A DNA stretch of 64,000 nucleotides from Heterotrichella gracilis (taxonomy: Eukaryota; Sar; Xanthophyceae; Tribonematales; Xanthonemataceae), in the NCBI GenBank assembly GCA_032358255.1, contig JAULBX010027052.1:124001-188000 (forward strand), in the 5' to 3' direction. The notes below the pieces were generated by a model, which worked only from the letters and a program-made list of their open reading frames with translations, searched no databases and was not told the DNA's origin. Every line of letters begins with the position of its first letter. Position 1 is the stretch's first letter. Below, in pieces: positions 48,901-58,850 of this stretch. Made by a program: the position numbers and the translations under genes.

Positions 48901-50379
48901 AGCACACCCTGCCAACCATAGACATTCTTCAACCCTAATCCTAAACCTAAACCGTATCATTCTTTCAGGTTGACCTAGCCAAGTACACCTTGCCCACCTA
49001 CATGCGCATCGTGACACATACTCCAACCCCAAACCCCAACCCAAAACCCTAAACCCTACTCCTCTCTATGCAGGTTGACCTAGCCAAGTACACCCTGCCC
49101 ACCTACATGCGCATCGTGACCTTCAAGACAGCTTACTACTCCTTCTACCTGCCGGTGGCATGCGGGCTGGTGATGGCCGGGCGGGGGGGGGCGGAGGCGC
49201 TGGGGGTGGCGGAGAAAATCTGCCTGCAAATGGGGCAGTACTTTCAGGTGGGTGTGTTGGGGGTGTTGGGGGACATGTGGTTGCAGAAGGGATAGCAACA
49301 TGATTTTGGGGTGGAGAATGTTGGGTGGGTGGCGGGAGATGAAGGGTGTGCAAATGCGGCAGTATTTCCAGGTGGACGGCGGGTGTTGTGGGGTGTGTGG
49401 TTGCAGATGGATAGCAATTCGGGGTCGGGGTGAGGGGAATGGTGGGGTGCAGGAGTGTGCTTGCAGGTGGTGTAGGCTTTGTAGGCAGGGGTGGGTGGGG
49501 TGCAGAACGGGAGCTTGCAGACGGGTAGTACGGGAGTTTCAAGGTGTTGGGCGGGGCCGTCGATTACCCTGTCGCCTACAAAGGGAAGTCTTCACCCCTC
49601 ACTTGCCCCCCAGCTTCACAACGGCTACCTATGACTACCTCCATTACGCCAAATTACTACCTGCTTAACCCTAAAACCCTCGCTTGCCCCCCAGATCCAG
49701 GACGACTACCTGGACTGCTACGGCGACCCCTCGGTGATTGGCAAGATCGGCACCGACATCAAGGACAACAAGTGCTCGTGGCTGGTGGTGCAGGCGCTGG
49801 ACAGGGCAAGCCAGGAGCAACGTGCGGTGATTCAGGTGGGTGTGTGCATGCAGTGGGGGTTTGGGGCTTAGAGCTTGGGTGCAGGCGCTGGCTAGGGCAA
49901 GCCAGGAGCAGCAAGCGGTGATTCAGGTGGGGGTGTGCATGCAGTGGGGGTTTGGGGTTTAGAGCTTGGGTGCAGGCGCTGGACAGGACGAGCCAGGAAC
50001 AATGGGCGGTGATTCAGGTGGGTGTGGTAAAATTAGGATCAATAGGCGTGCAGTAGGTGGGCCCATTCCGCACTAAACTCTGCACTACACCCTCGCCCAA
50101 GTCTTAGAGTTTCTCACATGCCACAAACCACAAACCCACCTGCACCACGGCCACCCTTAAACCCTAACCGCTGCCTTGCAGGAGCACTACGGCAAGGAGG
50201 ACCCTGCTTCCGAGGCCCTGATCAAGGGGGTGTACCTGGATTTGGGGCTGGAGGGGGTGTTCAAGGCATATGAGCAGGAGAGCTATGGGGAGCTGCAGGC
50301 CGCCATTGAGGGACAGAACCTGGTACCTCACGACGTGTTCAACCTGCTTCTGAAGAAGATCTACAAGCGGACAAAGTAG
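45970..50379 (+). CDS. FPS: farnesyl diphosphate synthase
   Basis: Condenses dimethylallyl diphosphate with two isopentenyl diphosphates to give farnesyl diphosphate, the precursor of sterols and prenyl groups. Ten exons: 45970-46017, 46100-46195, 46689-46772, 47147-47203, 47557-47643, 48169-48285, 48634-48693, 49074-49247, 49695-49835, 50182-50379; 353 aa, every exon a multiple of three. First aspartate-rich motif DDIMD (104-108), preceded by Phe-Phe at -5/-4, the type I eukaryotic pattern for C15 product. Second motif DDYLD (244-248). Also [40 protein letters not shown] (Lys201), [15 protein letters not shown] and a C-terminal KIYKRTK. There is no N-terminal targeting extension, so the protein is probably cytosolic or peroxisomal. 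Uniform phase-0 introns are notable, as are heavy edge echoes around exons 5, 8 and 9. Confidence 0.97.
47461..47520 (+). repeat. decayed upstream echo of FPPS exon 5 (catalytic-motif exon)
   Basis: About 90 bases before the genuine exon (47557) a degenerate copy repeats the acceptor-side sequence through the GATGACATCAT string that encodes the first Asp-rich motif. It is followed by a spacer containing AAAACCCTAAA. Confidence 0.72.
48795..49073 (+). repeat. three upstream echoes of the FPPS exon 8 acceptor edge
   Basis: Copies begin right after AG dinucleotides at 48795, 48888 and 48969; the genuine exon is at 49074. Each opens with GTTGACCT or GTCGACCT and runs into codons for [12 protein letters not shown], with the closest copy almost identical for about 45 bases. 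CCCTAAACCC-type heptamers fill the spacers. Spacings are about 93, 81 and 105 bases, so this is a decaying tandem array whose last unit is the real exon. Confidence 0.95.
49296..49480 (+). repeat. downstream echoes of the FPPS exon 8 donor edge
   Basis: Past the donor at 49248 the exon end recurs at about 49347-49376 (GCGGCAGTATTTCCAGGTGG). Fragments built around GGGTG and GGTTGCAGA follow to about 49480. Confidence 0.7.
49878..50025 (+). repeat. two downstream echoes of the FPPS exon 9 donor edge
   Basis: Two copies of about 50 bases repeat the last codons of exon 9 ([15 protein letters not shown]) plus the GTGGGTG donor, at about 49881-49930 and 49971-50025. The first is nearly identical to the exon. 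Confidence 0.93.
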
Positions 50380-51749
50380 GGGAGGAGATCATAGGCAGAG
50401 GCGGCGGCGGAGGGTAGGGTAGGGTAGGCATTGGTTTGGGGGGAGAGAGGAGGCCTACCATTTGATTTGCTGACTGGGGCATGGTGGTGCATGTGGATGG
50501 GAGGGGGATGTATCCAATTCAGCAGGACATGGCATGTGTGCTCTTCCCGTGGCTCACCCACCCACTGCACGTCTAAATTAGCAATAACTAGGGTTGGGTT
50601 TAGGGTTTCCCAACACGCAGATGGTCAGCACCCAATACCCCAGTCACAGCAGTTGCAGCAAACGCAATTTTCAGCGCCGTCGGGCAGCACTCCATAGTTT
50701 TCGCATTGCAAAGATGTAGGTCAGCCGTGGAGTACAGCTAGTCATGCATGTAGAGTAATGGTAGCCACATGCCGTCGGCTTGAAAGACCTTTCACTGTAA
50801 TTGTAAATCGGAACGGTTGTGCTGGCCGCTTAATGCGCAAGTAAATTTCAAACTGGAGTATCTTCTAAGTGGTCCACCGGGACAACTTACCGATTTTTCA
50901 ATGATCAATAATCTTAAGACCTAAATTGAAGTTGGCGCACCGCACACAGATTCAGAAAATTTAATTCAAGTCGGCGTCACCGCAACTCGCTCCTTGGTCT
51001 AATATAGGATCCTGCCATCATGGCAATGGCTGCTTACAGAGTTGTAGCCTCTTGCACGGCAAGTTGCACTGCATTAAAATTTCAACATTCAAGTCACTGG
51101 CAAAGTGCACATCATTGGCAATCAAATCAAATGAAGCATTACAAATTGGAATAATTCGATTATTGCTACTGAGTCTCAGTTCAATCTAAAGAGAAATTAA
51201 GTGGCCAAGTCGTTATGACAGTTGCCACTGATCACAGTCCTGCCACTGTACAGACTACTGCAGTATACTAGCATGGCAGCAAGAATGACTACCACAATAC
51301 ACAGTTCACTCCCTGGGCCACAACCAGCGCTATTCCAGCACCTCCTCACAGGTTCCCGATTACCCCAGAACACCCCCCCACCACCACCATCCTCTCCATG
51401 CCCCGTCGCCCCAACCCTTCAGGACCCACTCCTTAACCCATGAAGGCCACGCCACATCCCCCTGGCAGCTCAAACACCCACCCACTCCCACCACAACCCG
51501 CCCCTCAGTCCTTCATACCCCTGCCAAACCCCACGAACCCCACCAGCATGAACAGCCCCCACCCACCCCTCCAAGGCCCCCTGATGCCCCTCCCTATCCT
51601 AGGTAATTTGAAAACTGCTATAACAAAACAATTCCTGAACATCTAATTGGGTCATAGCAGGGGCGTTAACATACAAACCAGGAACGCATAAAACATTTCT
51701 GGTTTATATATCAACACCCCTGGTCACAGGCGACCACCTCCCCTTCCTT
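50380..51749. other. intergenic, convergent (FPPS / UPF0652 3' regions)
   Basis: About 1.4 kb between convergent stops. The middle (about 50700-51250) is A+T-rich. TGTAA occurs at 50796-50800 and 50802-50806 on the plus strand, a possible FPPS poly(A) site. A palindromic element sits at 51658-51723. No gene is supported. Confidence 0.6.
51658..51723. mobile_element. short palindromic (MITE-like) element, copy 1
   Basis: Imperfect inverted repeat of about 66 bases. The left arm starts CAGGGGCGTTAACATAC and the right arm ends TATATCAACACCCCTG, with AAACCAGGAA and its complement near the loop. It lies 27 bases past the UPF0652 stop, so it would form a hairpin in the 3' UTR. Copy 2 is at 58251-58313. 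It has no coding capacity and no obvious target-site duplication. Confidence 0.65.
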
Positions 51750-54700
51750 TTAACCCTTGAAATCCCCATCGAAGCCTGCAAAGCCCGCCAGCTTAAACAC
51801 CGCGTGGTAGCGCTTCTTCTCAAGCTTGGAGCACCAGTTCCATGCAGAGGTGAGGCGGCCATCGATGCAGGACCCCGCGTCAAAGAAGTTGTCTGCGCCG
51901 CTGCCATCGAAGGCGTGGCGGAAGAAGTCGCACAGGATCTCCTTCCTGGGGAGGGAAGTGTGGGGGGGGGGGGGAGAGGTGAGAAAGGGGGAGGGGGGGT
52001 TATGGTGGGGCAAGCAGTGGGTGGTGGTGTTAGGCAGTGGACGGTGGTCATTTTGTATGTGGAGTGCAAGTTTGTGGCGTGGTGTGCAGCTTGAAAACAA
52101 TTGCCAATTTAAAGTTGCTAATAATCCTCAGTCCTGGAATCCTGGCCCCCCTCCCCGCCTCACCCACCTGCACTCCTCCACCCCTCCGAAAGTGTCCTTC
52201 AGATACGCTTGTAGCTGTGGGTCCTTGGCCAGTGCAGGCAGCGCCTCCAGCACCAGTACCACCGGGTTGAGGATGCGGGGCACCTGAGAAGTGGGGGGTG
52301 GGGGGTCAGGGCACGAGAGGAGGGAAGGACGGTGGGATTTGGGTGCAAGCCATGACCCACACACTGCGCATGTTGTTGTTGGTGCCAGAAAGGGTACCTG
52401 GAGTGGCAGGCGCAAAGATAATAGAGGGCAGGGGTGGGATCCACCCACCACCACCACCCACATGCATGTACTGCGACTGTGAGAACAACTGGGCACTCAT
52501 TGTGGTCGACCAGACAGACCACCTACCACCCCCACCCCCACCTGCGTGTTGTACTTGTCAATGAACATAGGCGCCTTGGGCACGTTGTGGTCACTTGTGT
52601 CATTGACCCCCCCCATCCCTCGAACGAACCCCATCTGCATCACTAACCCCACCCTCGCCCCCCTCCACACCACCACACCCCTCACCTGCGTGTATTTGTC
52701 TATGAACATGAGCGCATTCGGCACGTTGTGGTCGCCCATGTGGATGACGCTGGACCCAACCCAGGACCCCACCCTTGCCTGGCAGCGCATGAGGACAGCG
52801 TGCATGGCTCGGCTTGTGTCGGGGGATTGCTGCACGCGATTCAGGCCCTGGCCTGCGGTGGTGGGGGGGAGGTGGTGGGTGGTGGTGGTGGTGGTGGTGG
52901 GTGAGTGTGTGCCATGACATGTGGTGTGTGGAATGCTGGTTTTTGGTGGCGTATAAAATGTATCCTAGTTGGCAGGCTATGCTGGTTGGCACATTTAGGA
53001 CGTTTATCAGACGATCGGCTTCCTAAATGTATTGTGTTTGGTAGGGTAGAGGGGAAAGGGGGTAGGTAAGCCTAGGGCCACGTGGGCTGACCTACTCCAG
53101 CAGGACCTCAAGTCGCGTGGGATCAATAGATGGTTCAAATAGTGCCAGGAAAGAGCTGCGTGGCGCCGCATATGCAAGACTGACTGATAATCTGGCTATT
53201 TTGCTGGAATGCATGTAACTTACTAACTAGTTGGCAGGTGTGCACATGCATGCACAAGACACATGAGGTGGTGCAGGTCAGCGCTCATCATCGGATGATC
53301 AACCAAACTTCCTGGGTAGCCCTAACCCCAAAGCCCCCACCTGTATTCACCGGCCTGTAGCCCTCACCCAACAACTCCACCACCCCATTCCCCTCGCACA
53401 GCACGTCCCCCTCAGTCAGGCACCACAGGCGGAACACCCCCTACAGCCTAAACCCTAAACCCTAGACCCTAAACCCCACCTGTGTTGACCAGCCTGTAGC
53501 CGTTCCCCTCCCGCAGCAAATCCCCCTCCGCAAGGCACCACAGGCGGAACATGTCATGCGCCACCTCCCGCCACAGCGCAAGCGACTGGCGCACAAACGC
53601 GTACTGGCGGGCGTGGTTGTGGGTCAGGCGCGCGCCGCCCATGCCCCCGGAGATGGCGAGGGAGTAGCCGGGCTCGGGGGTGGTAGGGTCAAAGTGGGCC
53701 TCAAGGAAGGCAATCATCCTGTGATGGCGGGTGGGGTGTGCGTGTGAAGGTGGGGAAGAGGATGGGGGAGGGAGGGCGAAGGGCGTGTTTCCCCATTAGC
53801 CATGGCTTGACACTGGGGTTGTATTGGACCGGAGTGCATGGCATTTGGTCGCTATGGGTACATGCGTCAGCTGGTCATCCAGTCACAGGATCAACAATAA
53901 ACATGTTCAAATGACCAACCAGTCGCCTGATCATATGCCTGGCAACCCACGCACACTACCACACACCCTACCTGTCCACAGGGTCTTAAACCAACAACAG
54001 AAACCCTAAACCCTAATCCCCACCTGTCCACGAGGTCCCGGTTGAACAGCAGGAGGCTGTTGTTGTCACCGATGCATTGAAAACCCTAAACCCTAACCTA
54101 AACCCTACCCCACCTGTCCACTGGGTCCCGGTTGAGCAGCAGGAAGCTGTTGTTGTCACCAATGCATTGAAAAACAGAAACCCTAAATCCTAAACCCTAA
54201 ACCCTAAGCTTACCTGTCCACTGGGTCCCGGTTGAACAGCAGGAAGCTGTTATTATCACTGATGCTGTACATGCACCGCAGCAGGTCATCAGCAGGCAGC
54301 GCGGAACTGGAGTGCGCCTTCGCCAGCACCTCGCGTGCCCTCTCCTTGGCGCGGATGGCGCGCTGCACCTCGGGGCGCGTGCGGCCGGCGGTGGGGATTT
54401 CGGCGGTGGCTGTGTGCAGCAGGGGGTCGCGCAGCAGTGCCAGGCCGCCCTTCTCCTCAAGCAGGCTGCGAGATGAGGGGGGGGGGGGGGGGTCACAATG
54501 ATCAATGAAGAGAAATATTTCAACACACAGCCACCCCACATGCACATCGTCTCTTACACCGCACCCCCCATCTATACACTCTCCCCAGCACGCACTGGAA
54601 ATTTTTACCCACACCCGTCACCTGTACACCGTCCACATGGGTCGCACACACATTTGAAATCCAGCAGGTCCTGCACCCCCCCCTCGCAACTGTCCAAGAG

Positions 54701-57700
54701 CAGGTACACTCCACCACCCACCTTCCACATGCACACCGTCTATAAATGCTCACCCCCCTCCTAGACACCCTCCCCAGCAATCACGCGCATTGGATTTTTT
54801 GTGATCCCCACTCCCCCGCAAACCCCCACCTGTACACCGTCCTCATTGGTCGCACACACTTGAACTCCAGCAGGTCCTGCACCCCCCCCTCGCAGCTGTC
54901 CATGAGCATGTACACAAGCTTGCCGTACTCCCCGCGCATCTTCTCCGGGTTCATCACCTTGTGGCGCCTGCCCACCTCAAACACGTCCTGGAAGAAGGCC
55001 GCGTTGTCCTTGAAAGACCTGCGGGTGGTGATCTTCTCATTAAGTTGCTCATATGCAAATTATGCAGTGGAATTTGTATGCACTGGAATTTAGTGTCATG
55101 GAGACAGCCTTGCAGTAAGCACACCCACATTGCATTGCATGCTGTGATGCGCCACCGCCGTCAGGGAGGTCTCCAAAACCCACCCCCCATCCCACCCCAC
55201 CCACCCTCCACCTATCCACAATCAGCTGCTGCCCATCCTTGTAGTTCTGGGCGACCACCAGCCCGCACAGGATGGCGCAGCCCCCCGTCCCTTGACCACA
55301 CCCACCTCAACACCATCAAACGCTGCCCCTTCCAGGAATGTTGCGCAACCATTCGCCTGAACCTGACCCCCACCCCGCCAGGACCCCTCACACCCACCTG
55401 TCCACAATGAGCTGCTGCCCCTTCTTGTAGTTCTGCGCCACCACCAGGCCGCACAGTATGGCGCACACGTCGCGTATCTGTGTGTGCGCGCGCTGTGTCT
55501 TGCTCTTCCAGCTCACCACATCAACCTTGTCGGTGTATTCGCTCACCTACAGGGACGAAAATGATACAATGTAAATTAAACAATAAAAAAAATATTATTA
55601 CGCTTCCTGTCCTCGGATTCATTCTTTGTACTCGCTCACCTTCAGGGCATAAAAAGGAACAGTCATTAATAAATAAATTTACTCTGGTTAAAAAGCTGTG
55701 AATCATGAGTGATGCTGATGAATGGATGAATGGCGCGTACTTGTGCAAGGCTGCCTGCTGATCTGACTTTACTGGCAGAATGCACGCAATCTGCTTGCAC
55801 TGCTAGAGTGCATGTAGAGTGCACAACCACCCGCTCAACACCAGCGCCCCCTCCCCTCCAGCATATATAGGCATCTTTAAGAACAAAAACATTATTATTC
55901 CATTTCTTTTGGTATATTTTGTTATTGCTCACCCCCAGCGCCCCCTCCAGCAGCCTCAGCAGCCTGCGCTCCTCCATGGTGAGGCGCAGGGGGATGAAGC
56001 GGGCGCGCTCACTGAGGTCAGAGGTGGTGGCGGTGGGGGGCGGGAGTAGGGTGGCGGCAGGGGTGGCCATGTCCGCATCCTGCACGTCATGAAAAACCGT
56101 CAGATTATGCATTTGCCTGCGCTTGCGCGTCAAATGGGTGCCATTTTGTGAGGTCGCACGTCACAGTACCATCAATTCCATGTATCTGGGCACTGTCTAC
56201 TGCTCACGCAGCCACACCCCTGTGCGACATGCGCAAGTGGTCTGGTCTATGCAATATTGTAAATCATGCTCAAATGGTGGATGACTGGTGGCCGGCGGAG
56301 TGTCAACGTATGCTTGGAGGCATAATTCCTGGTTCTGATATGAAGACAGGCCACCCCGCCCCACCGCGCTCATTCCCCCATGTCCCCTCCCCGCCCATCC
56401 CCTACCACTCACCTCCCCTAGCGCCCCTGCCTCCTCCTCCCCTTCCTCCCCCTCATCCCCTGCCTCCCTTGGTCGCTTCATCTCAACATCGTCGGGAATG
56501 GACAGGTCAGCCTGCGAGGCAACACAAAGCTTAGCTAAGCAATGTCTTTAGACTAAATGACGATGACCGGTGGAACCATCATATGCCCAGACATACAGTT
56601 GATCTTGCCACATGCCCAAGGTCTACAGCCAGCCCCTGGCAAAAGCGCATCGAAACCTTCCTCGTGACCGCTTTTGACACTAGTTACACGGGGCATAACT
56701 ATGACATCTGTTGGCCTGACCCCCACTGCCCAACCATCCAAGCCCGCCCATCCATGCGCCAAGTGGCACTCCATCACCCTCCACGCATTCCATGCCATGC
56801 ACCACGTGGCACTACCCACCATCACCACCACCACCGCCCGCTTTGCGCTACCCTTTGCCAGCTCACCACCACCACCACCACCACCACTGCCACCACACCC
56901 ACCACCACCACCCACCTGCGTGGAGCTGCGCTTAGCCCGCTCCACATCCGCCCGCTGCTGCGATGCAAACGCCTTGGCCTCCCGAGCAACCTCCTCAAGG
57001 GCCTCACGCAGCTTGAACACCTGGCGCAGCCAAAGCTTTAATTCTAGGGATTATCATCCTTAAATTTAGGGTTTGGCTGTCTGCATGCTCCACGGTGCAA
57101 AATCTACTGCCGTAATCGTCGCAGTTAAAGCTGCTGTTTACAATTACACTTGCAAATTACACGGGGTGATGCTGGTTACAATACAGTACTGTCAGACAAT
57201 GGTACTTGCCATACGGTGATACTTAGCAGTGAGAAATATTCTTGCAAGCACCTGAAGCACTTCACCCCTGCAAACACTTCTGCATCACACCCACATGCCC
57301 CACCCCACCCAGACCCCTCACCTGGAACGCCAGCCCCTCCGGCCCCCCTCCCCCGTTTGCCTCCACCCCCCCTTGAGCCCCGCTGAACAGCGCCTCCACT
57401 GCCTGCGCCTGGCGCAGCACCTCGAGTGCATCCGCCTCCTTCTGGGCGGCATACTCAGCCAGCTGCTCCTGCGCCACCTGCAATCACATGCGCCAATCCG
57501 ACTCTTCAGTCTGTAATTTATACAAGCATATATATGCGCCAACCCCGTGTCTCAAGCTAAATTCCATTTTTGCGTGTCTTGTGCACGCATGCCTGCATGC
57601 AGTGTGGCGCCTCCTTCTGTGCGGCATATTCTGCCAGCTGCTCCTGAGCCACCTATGAAATCACGCTGAGAAGCTCACCTAGATGGTTTGTCGGTCTATA

Positions 57701-58850
57701 TGCCACCCTGCACCACCTATGCGCCAAGCAATCATCAACACGGCTATGCAAAGCCATGGATGCATCCCAATTGGGCATGTACGCGCCTGCATAGAAAAGC
57801 CTCACCTCCCCCCCCTGGCATGGCATCTAAGCACCTGCAGGCTGCGTGACCTGTCCAGCGCCTCAGCTTGAAACCCTAACTTGGACCTAAAACCCTGACC
57901 TCCCCCCTTAGCATTACGCCTCCCACCTGCGACTTGCATGTCCTGCCCAGCGCCTCAGCCTAAAACCTAAACCCTTCTTGGCATGGCGTTCCGCACCTGC
58001 AGCTTGCGTGCACTGTCAAACGCCTCAGCTTCAGCGCGTTGTCGCCCTAGCTGCTCCTCTGCAAGGGGAGGGGGAGTGTGGGCATTTACGCATGCAGGGA
58101 GTCAGGATGAAAGGGGAAATCTGTGAAGGCAACTTCTGCCTGCATGGATGGATGTGACGGACCAAAACACGCACATGGCATGCAAACAACACGCGTTGCA
58201 CTGCGTGCACCACCGCCCATGTCTGCTTCCTTGCATGCAATCGCCATGACCAGGGGTGTTAATATATAAACCAGGAATCCCAGGAATTCCTGGTTTATAT
58301 ATTAACACCCCTGCCATGGCAGAGCACATCAATGCGTACTCACCATACAGGCTTATCGATGTATCTTCCTCCCCTGTGTGCCCGTTCTCCTCACCCCCCT
58401 GCTCAGTCACCATGCTGGTCCCCTCCTCGCTATCCAGCACCTGGTGCAGAATGACATAATTATTTACTGCAGCAATTCAGACGAGGTTGCGACAGTTTAA
58501 CCCAACAAGCCAACCCCAGTGTAAAAATTACACCAGCTTGCTGAAAGGTATAAAGCCTGCCGCATTGCTTTTGTACCAAATGATACGTAAGGGGTCACAG
58601 GCAACTCCCGGGCAGAGCGCTCCCCCATCTCGGGGAGGCACGCAAGAGCAGCAAATCTTATGCAAGGGTAGATTATAATGCTGGATTCCCACAACCACTC
58701 TTACCAACCCTTAAGCAGCCCTAACCAGCCAGCACCCACCTGGTTGAGTGCTGCGTGCTGCACGCCGCCCCCTCGCTCCCCCATGTCTGACCGAAACACG
58801 CTGCCCAGCGCGCGGCACAAGTCGCTGAGGAGGCCTGGCGAGCCTGTCAT
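51750..58850 (-). CDS. UPF0652/DUF2009 protein with coiled-coil N-terminal extension
   Basis: Function unknown. Fourteen exons: 58740-58850, 58344-58440, 57997-58058, 57322-57477, 56916-57020, 56413-56511, 55933-56079, 55398-55546, 54830-55018, 54214-54465, 53480-53718, 52686-52852, 52168-52283, 51750-51945; 694 aa, all phases consistent. The eukaryote-wide DUF2009 region covers about 215-694, from memory of the family: RFIPLRLTMEERRLLRLLE, VSEYTDKVDV, MNPEKMRGEYGKLVYMLMDS, SDNNSFLLFNRDPVDR, RLTHNHARQYAFVRQSLALW, MFRLWCLAEGDLL, GSWVGSSVIHMGDHNVPNAL and the signature AFDGSGADNFFDAGSCIDGR. Its Asp, Asn, Cys and His residues look conserved enough for an enzyme, but no reaction is known to me. 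Residues 1-210 (six exons) are acidic and coiled-coil-like (EEQLGRQRAEAEAF, LAEYAAQKEADALEVL) and go beyond the usual family start near residue 214 (MATPAATLL). The first exon could begin further upstream. Confidence 0.8.
52538..52605 (-). repeat. echo of the UPF0652 exon 12 donor edge
   Basis: Past the exon ending at 52686 a copy of its last codons (NVPNALMFIDKYTQ region) recurs. It shares plus-strand GGCACGTTGTGGTC and CACCTGCGTGT, about 145 bases into the intron. Confidence 0.85.
53338..53460 (-). repeat. echo of the UPF0652 exon 11 donor edge
   Basis: About 100 bases repeat the 3' end of the exon ending at 53480 with an insertion. Plus-strand GGCACCACAGGCGGAACA is shared exactly. CCCTAAACCCTA-type heptamers separate copy from exon. 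Confidence 0.87.
54013..54213 (-). repeat. tandem echoes of the UPF0652 exon 10 donor edge with telomere-like spacers
   Basis: Copies of about 60 bases at about 54024-54083 and 54114-54172 repeat the exon end (codons NNSFLLFNRDPVD) with its donor; the genuine boundary is at 54214. A shorter remnant lies near 53970. Each spacer is AAACCCTAAACCCTAA-like, giving a copy-heptamer-copy-heptamer ladder with a period of about 93 bases. Confidence 0.95.
54477..54492. repeat. G homopolymer in UPF0652 intron 9
   Basis: An uninterrupted run of about 16 G on the plus strand directly at the acceptor side of exon 10 (poly-C in gene sense), acting as an extreme polypyrimidine tract. Its length is likely to vary. 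Confidence 0.85.
54604..54705 (-). repeat. echo of the UPF0652 exon 9 donor edge
   Basis: About 85 bases repeat the 3' end of the exon ending at 54830, with shared plus-strand ACCTGTACACCGTCC and CCAGCAGGTCCTGCACCCC. A further partial remnant is visible near 54535-54600. Confidence 0.88.
55205..55280 (-). repeat. echo of the UPF0652 exon 8 donor edge
   Basis: About 70 bases repeat the end of the exon ending at 55398, still reading VAQNYKDGQQLIVDR in the same sense. They lie about 185 bases into the intron. Confidence 0.9.
57600..57658 (-). repeat. echo of the UPF0652 exon 4 acceptor edge
   Basis: Upstream in gene sense of the exon starting at 57477, about 55 bases repeat its first codons (AQEQLAEYAAQKEA). 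The shared plus-strand string is GCCAGCTGCTCCTG. Confidence 0.88.
57834..57996 (-). repeat. two echoes of the UPF0652 exon 3 donor edge
   Basis: Copies at about 57834-57880 and 57926-57962 repeat the exon end at 57997 (AEAFDSARKLQ codons and the CAG|GTG donor). The shared plus-strand string is CAGCGCCTCAGC, with AAACCCTAA-like spacers. Confidence 0.88.
58251..58313. mobile_element. short palindromic (MITE-like) element, copy 2
   Basis: A perfect inverted repeat: 28-base arms at 58251-58278 and 58286-58313 around a 7-base spacer. The outer ends are CAGGGGTGTTAATATA and TATATTAACACCCCTG. It sits in intron 2 of the UPF0652 gene. It is the same element as 51658-51723, but without mismatches between the arms, which suggests recent insertion or turnover. 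Confidence 0.75.

Noticed and set aside
49074-49247. Echo copies as retroposed FPPS pseudogene fragments
   Set aside because: Copies include intron text and splice sites and lie in tandem next to the exon, so they are DNA duplications and not processed mRNA.
54013-54240. CRISPR-like repeat/spacer ladder
   Set aside because: The repeat is the end of a neighbouring exon and the 'spacers' are telomere-like heptamers. The setting is an intron of a eukaryotic gene.
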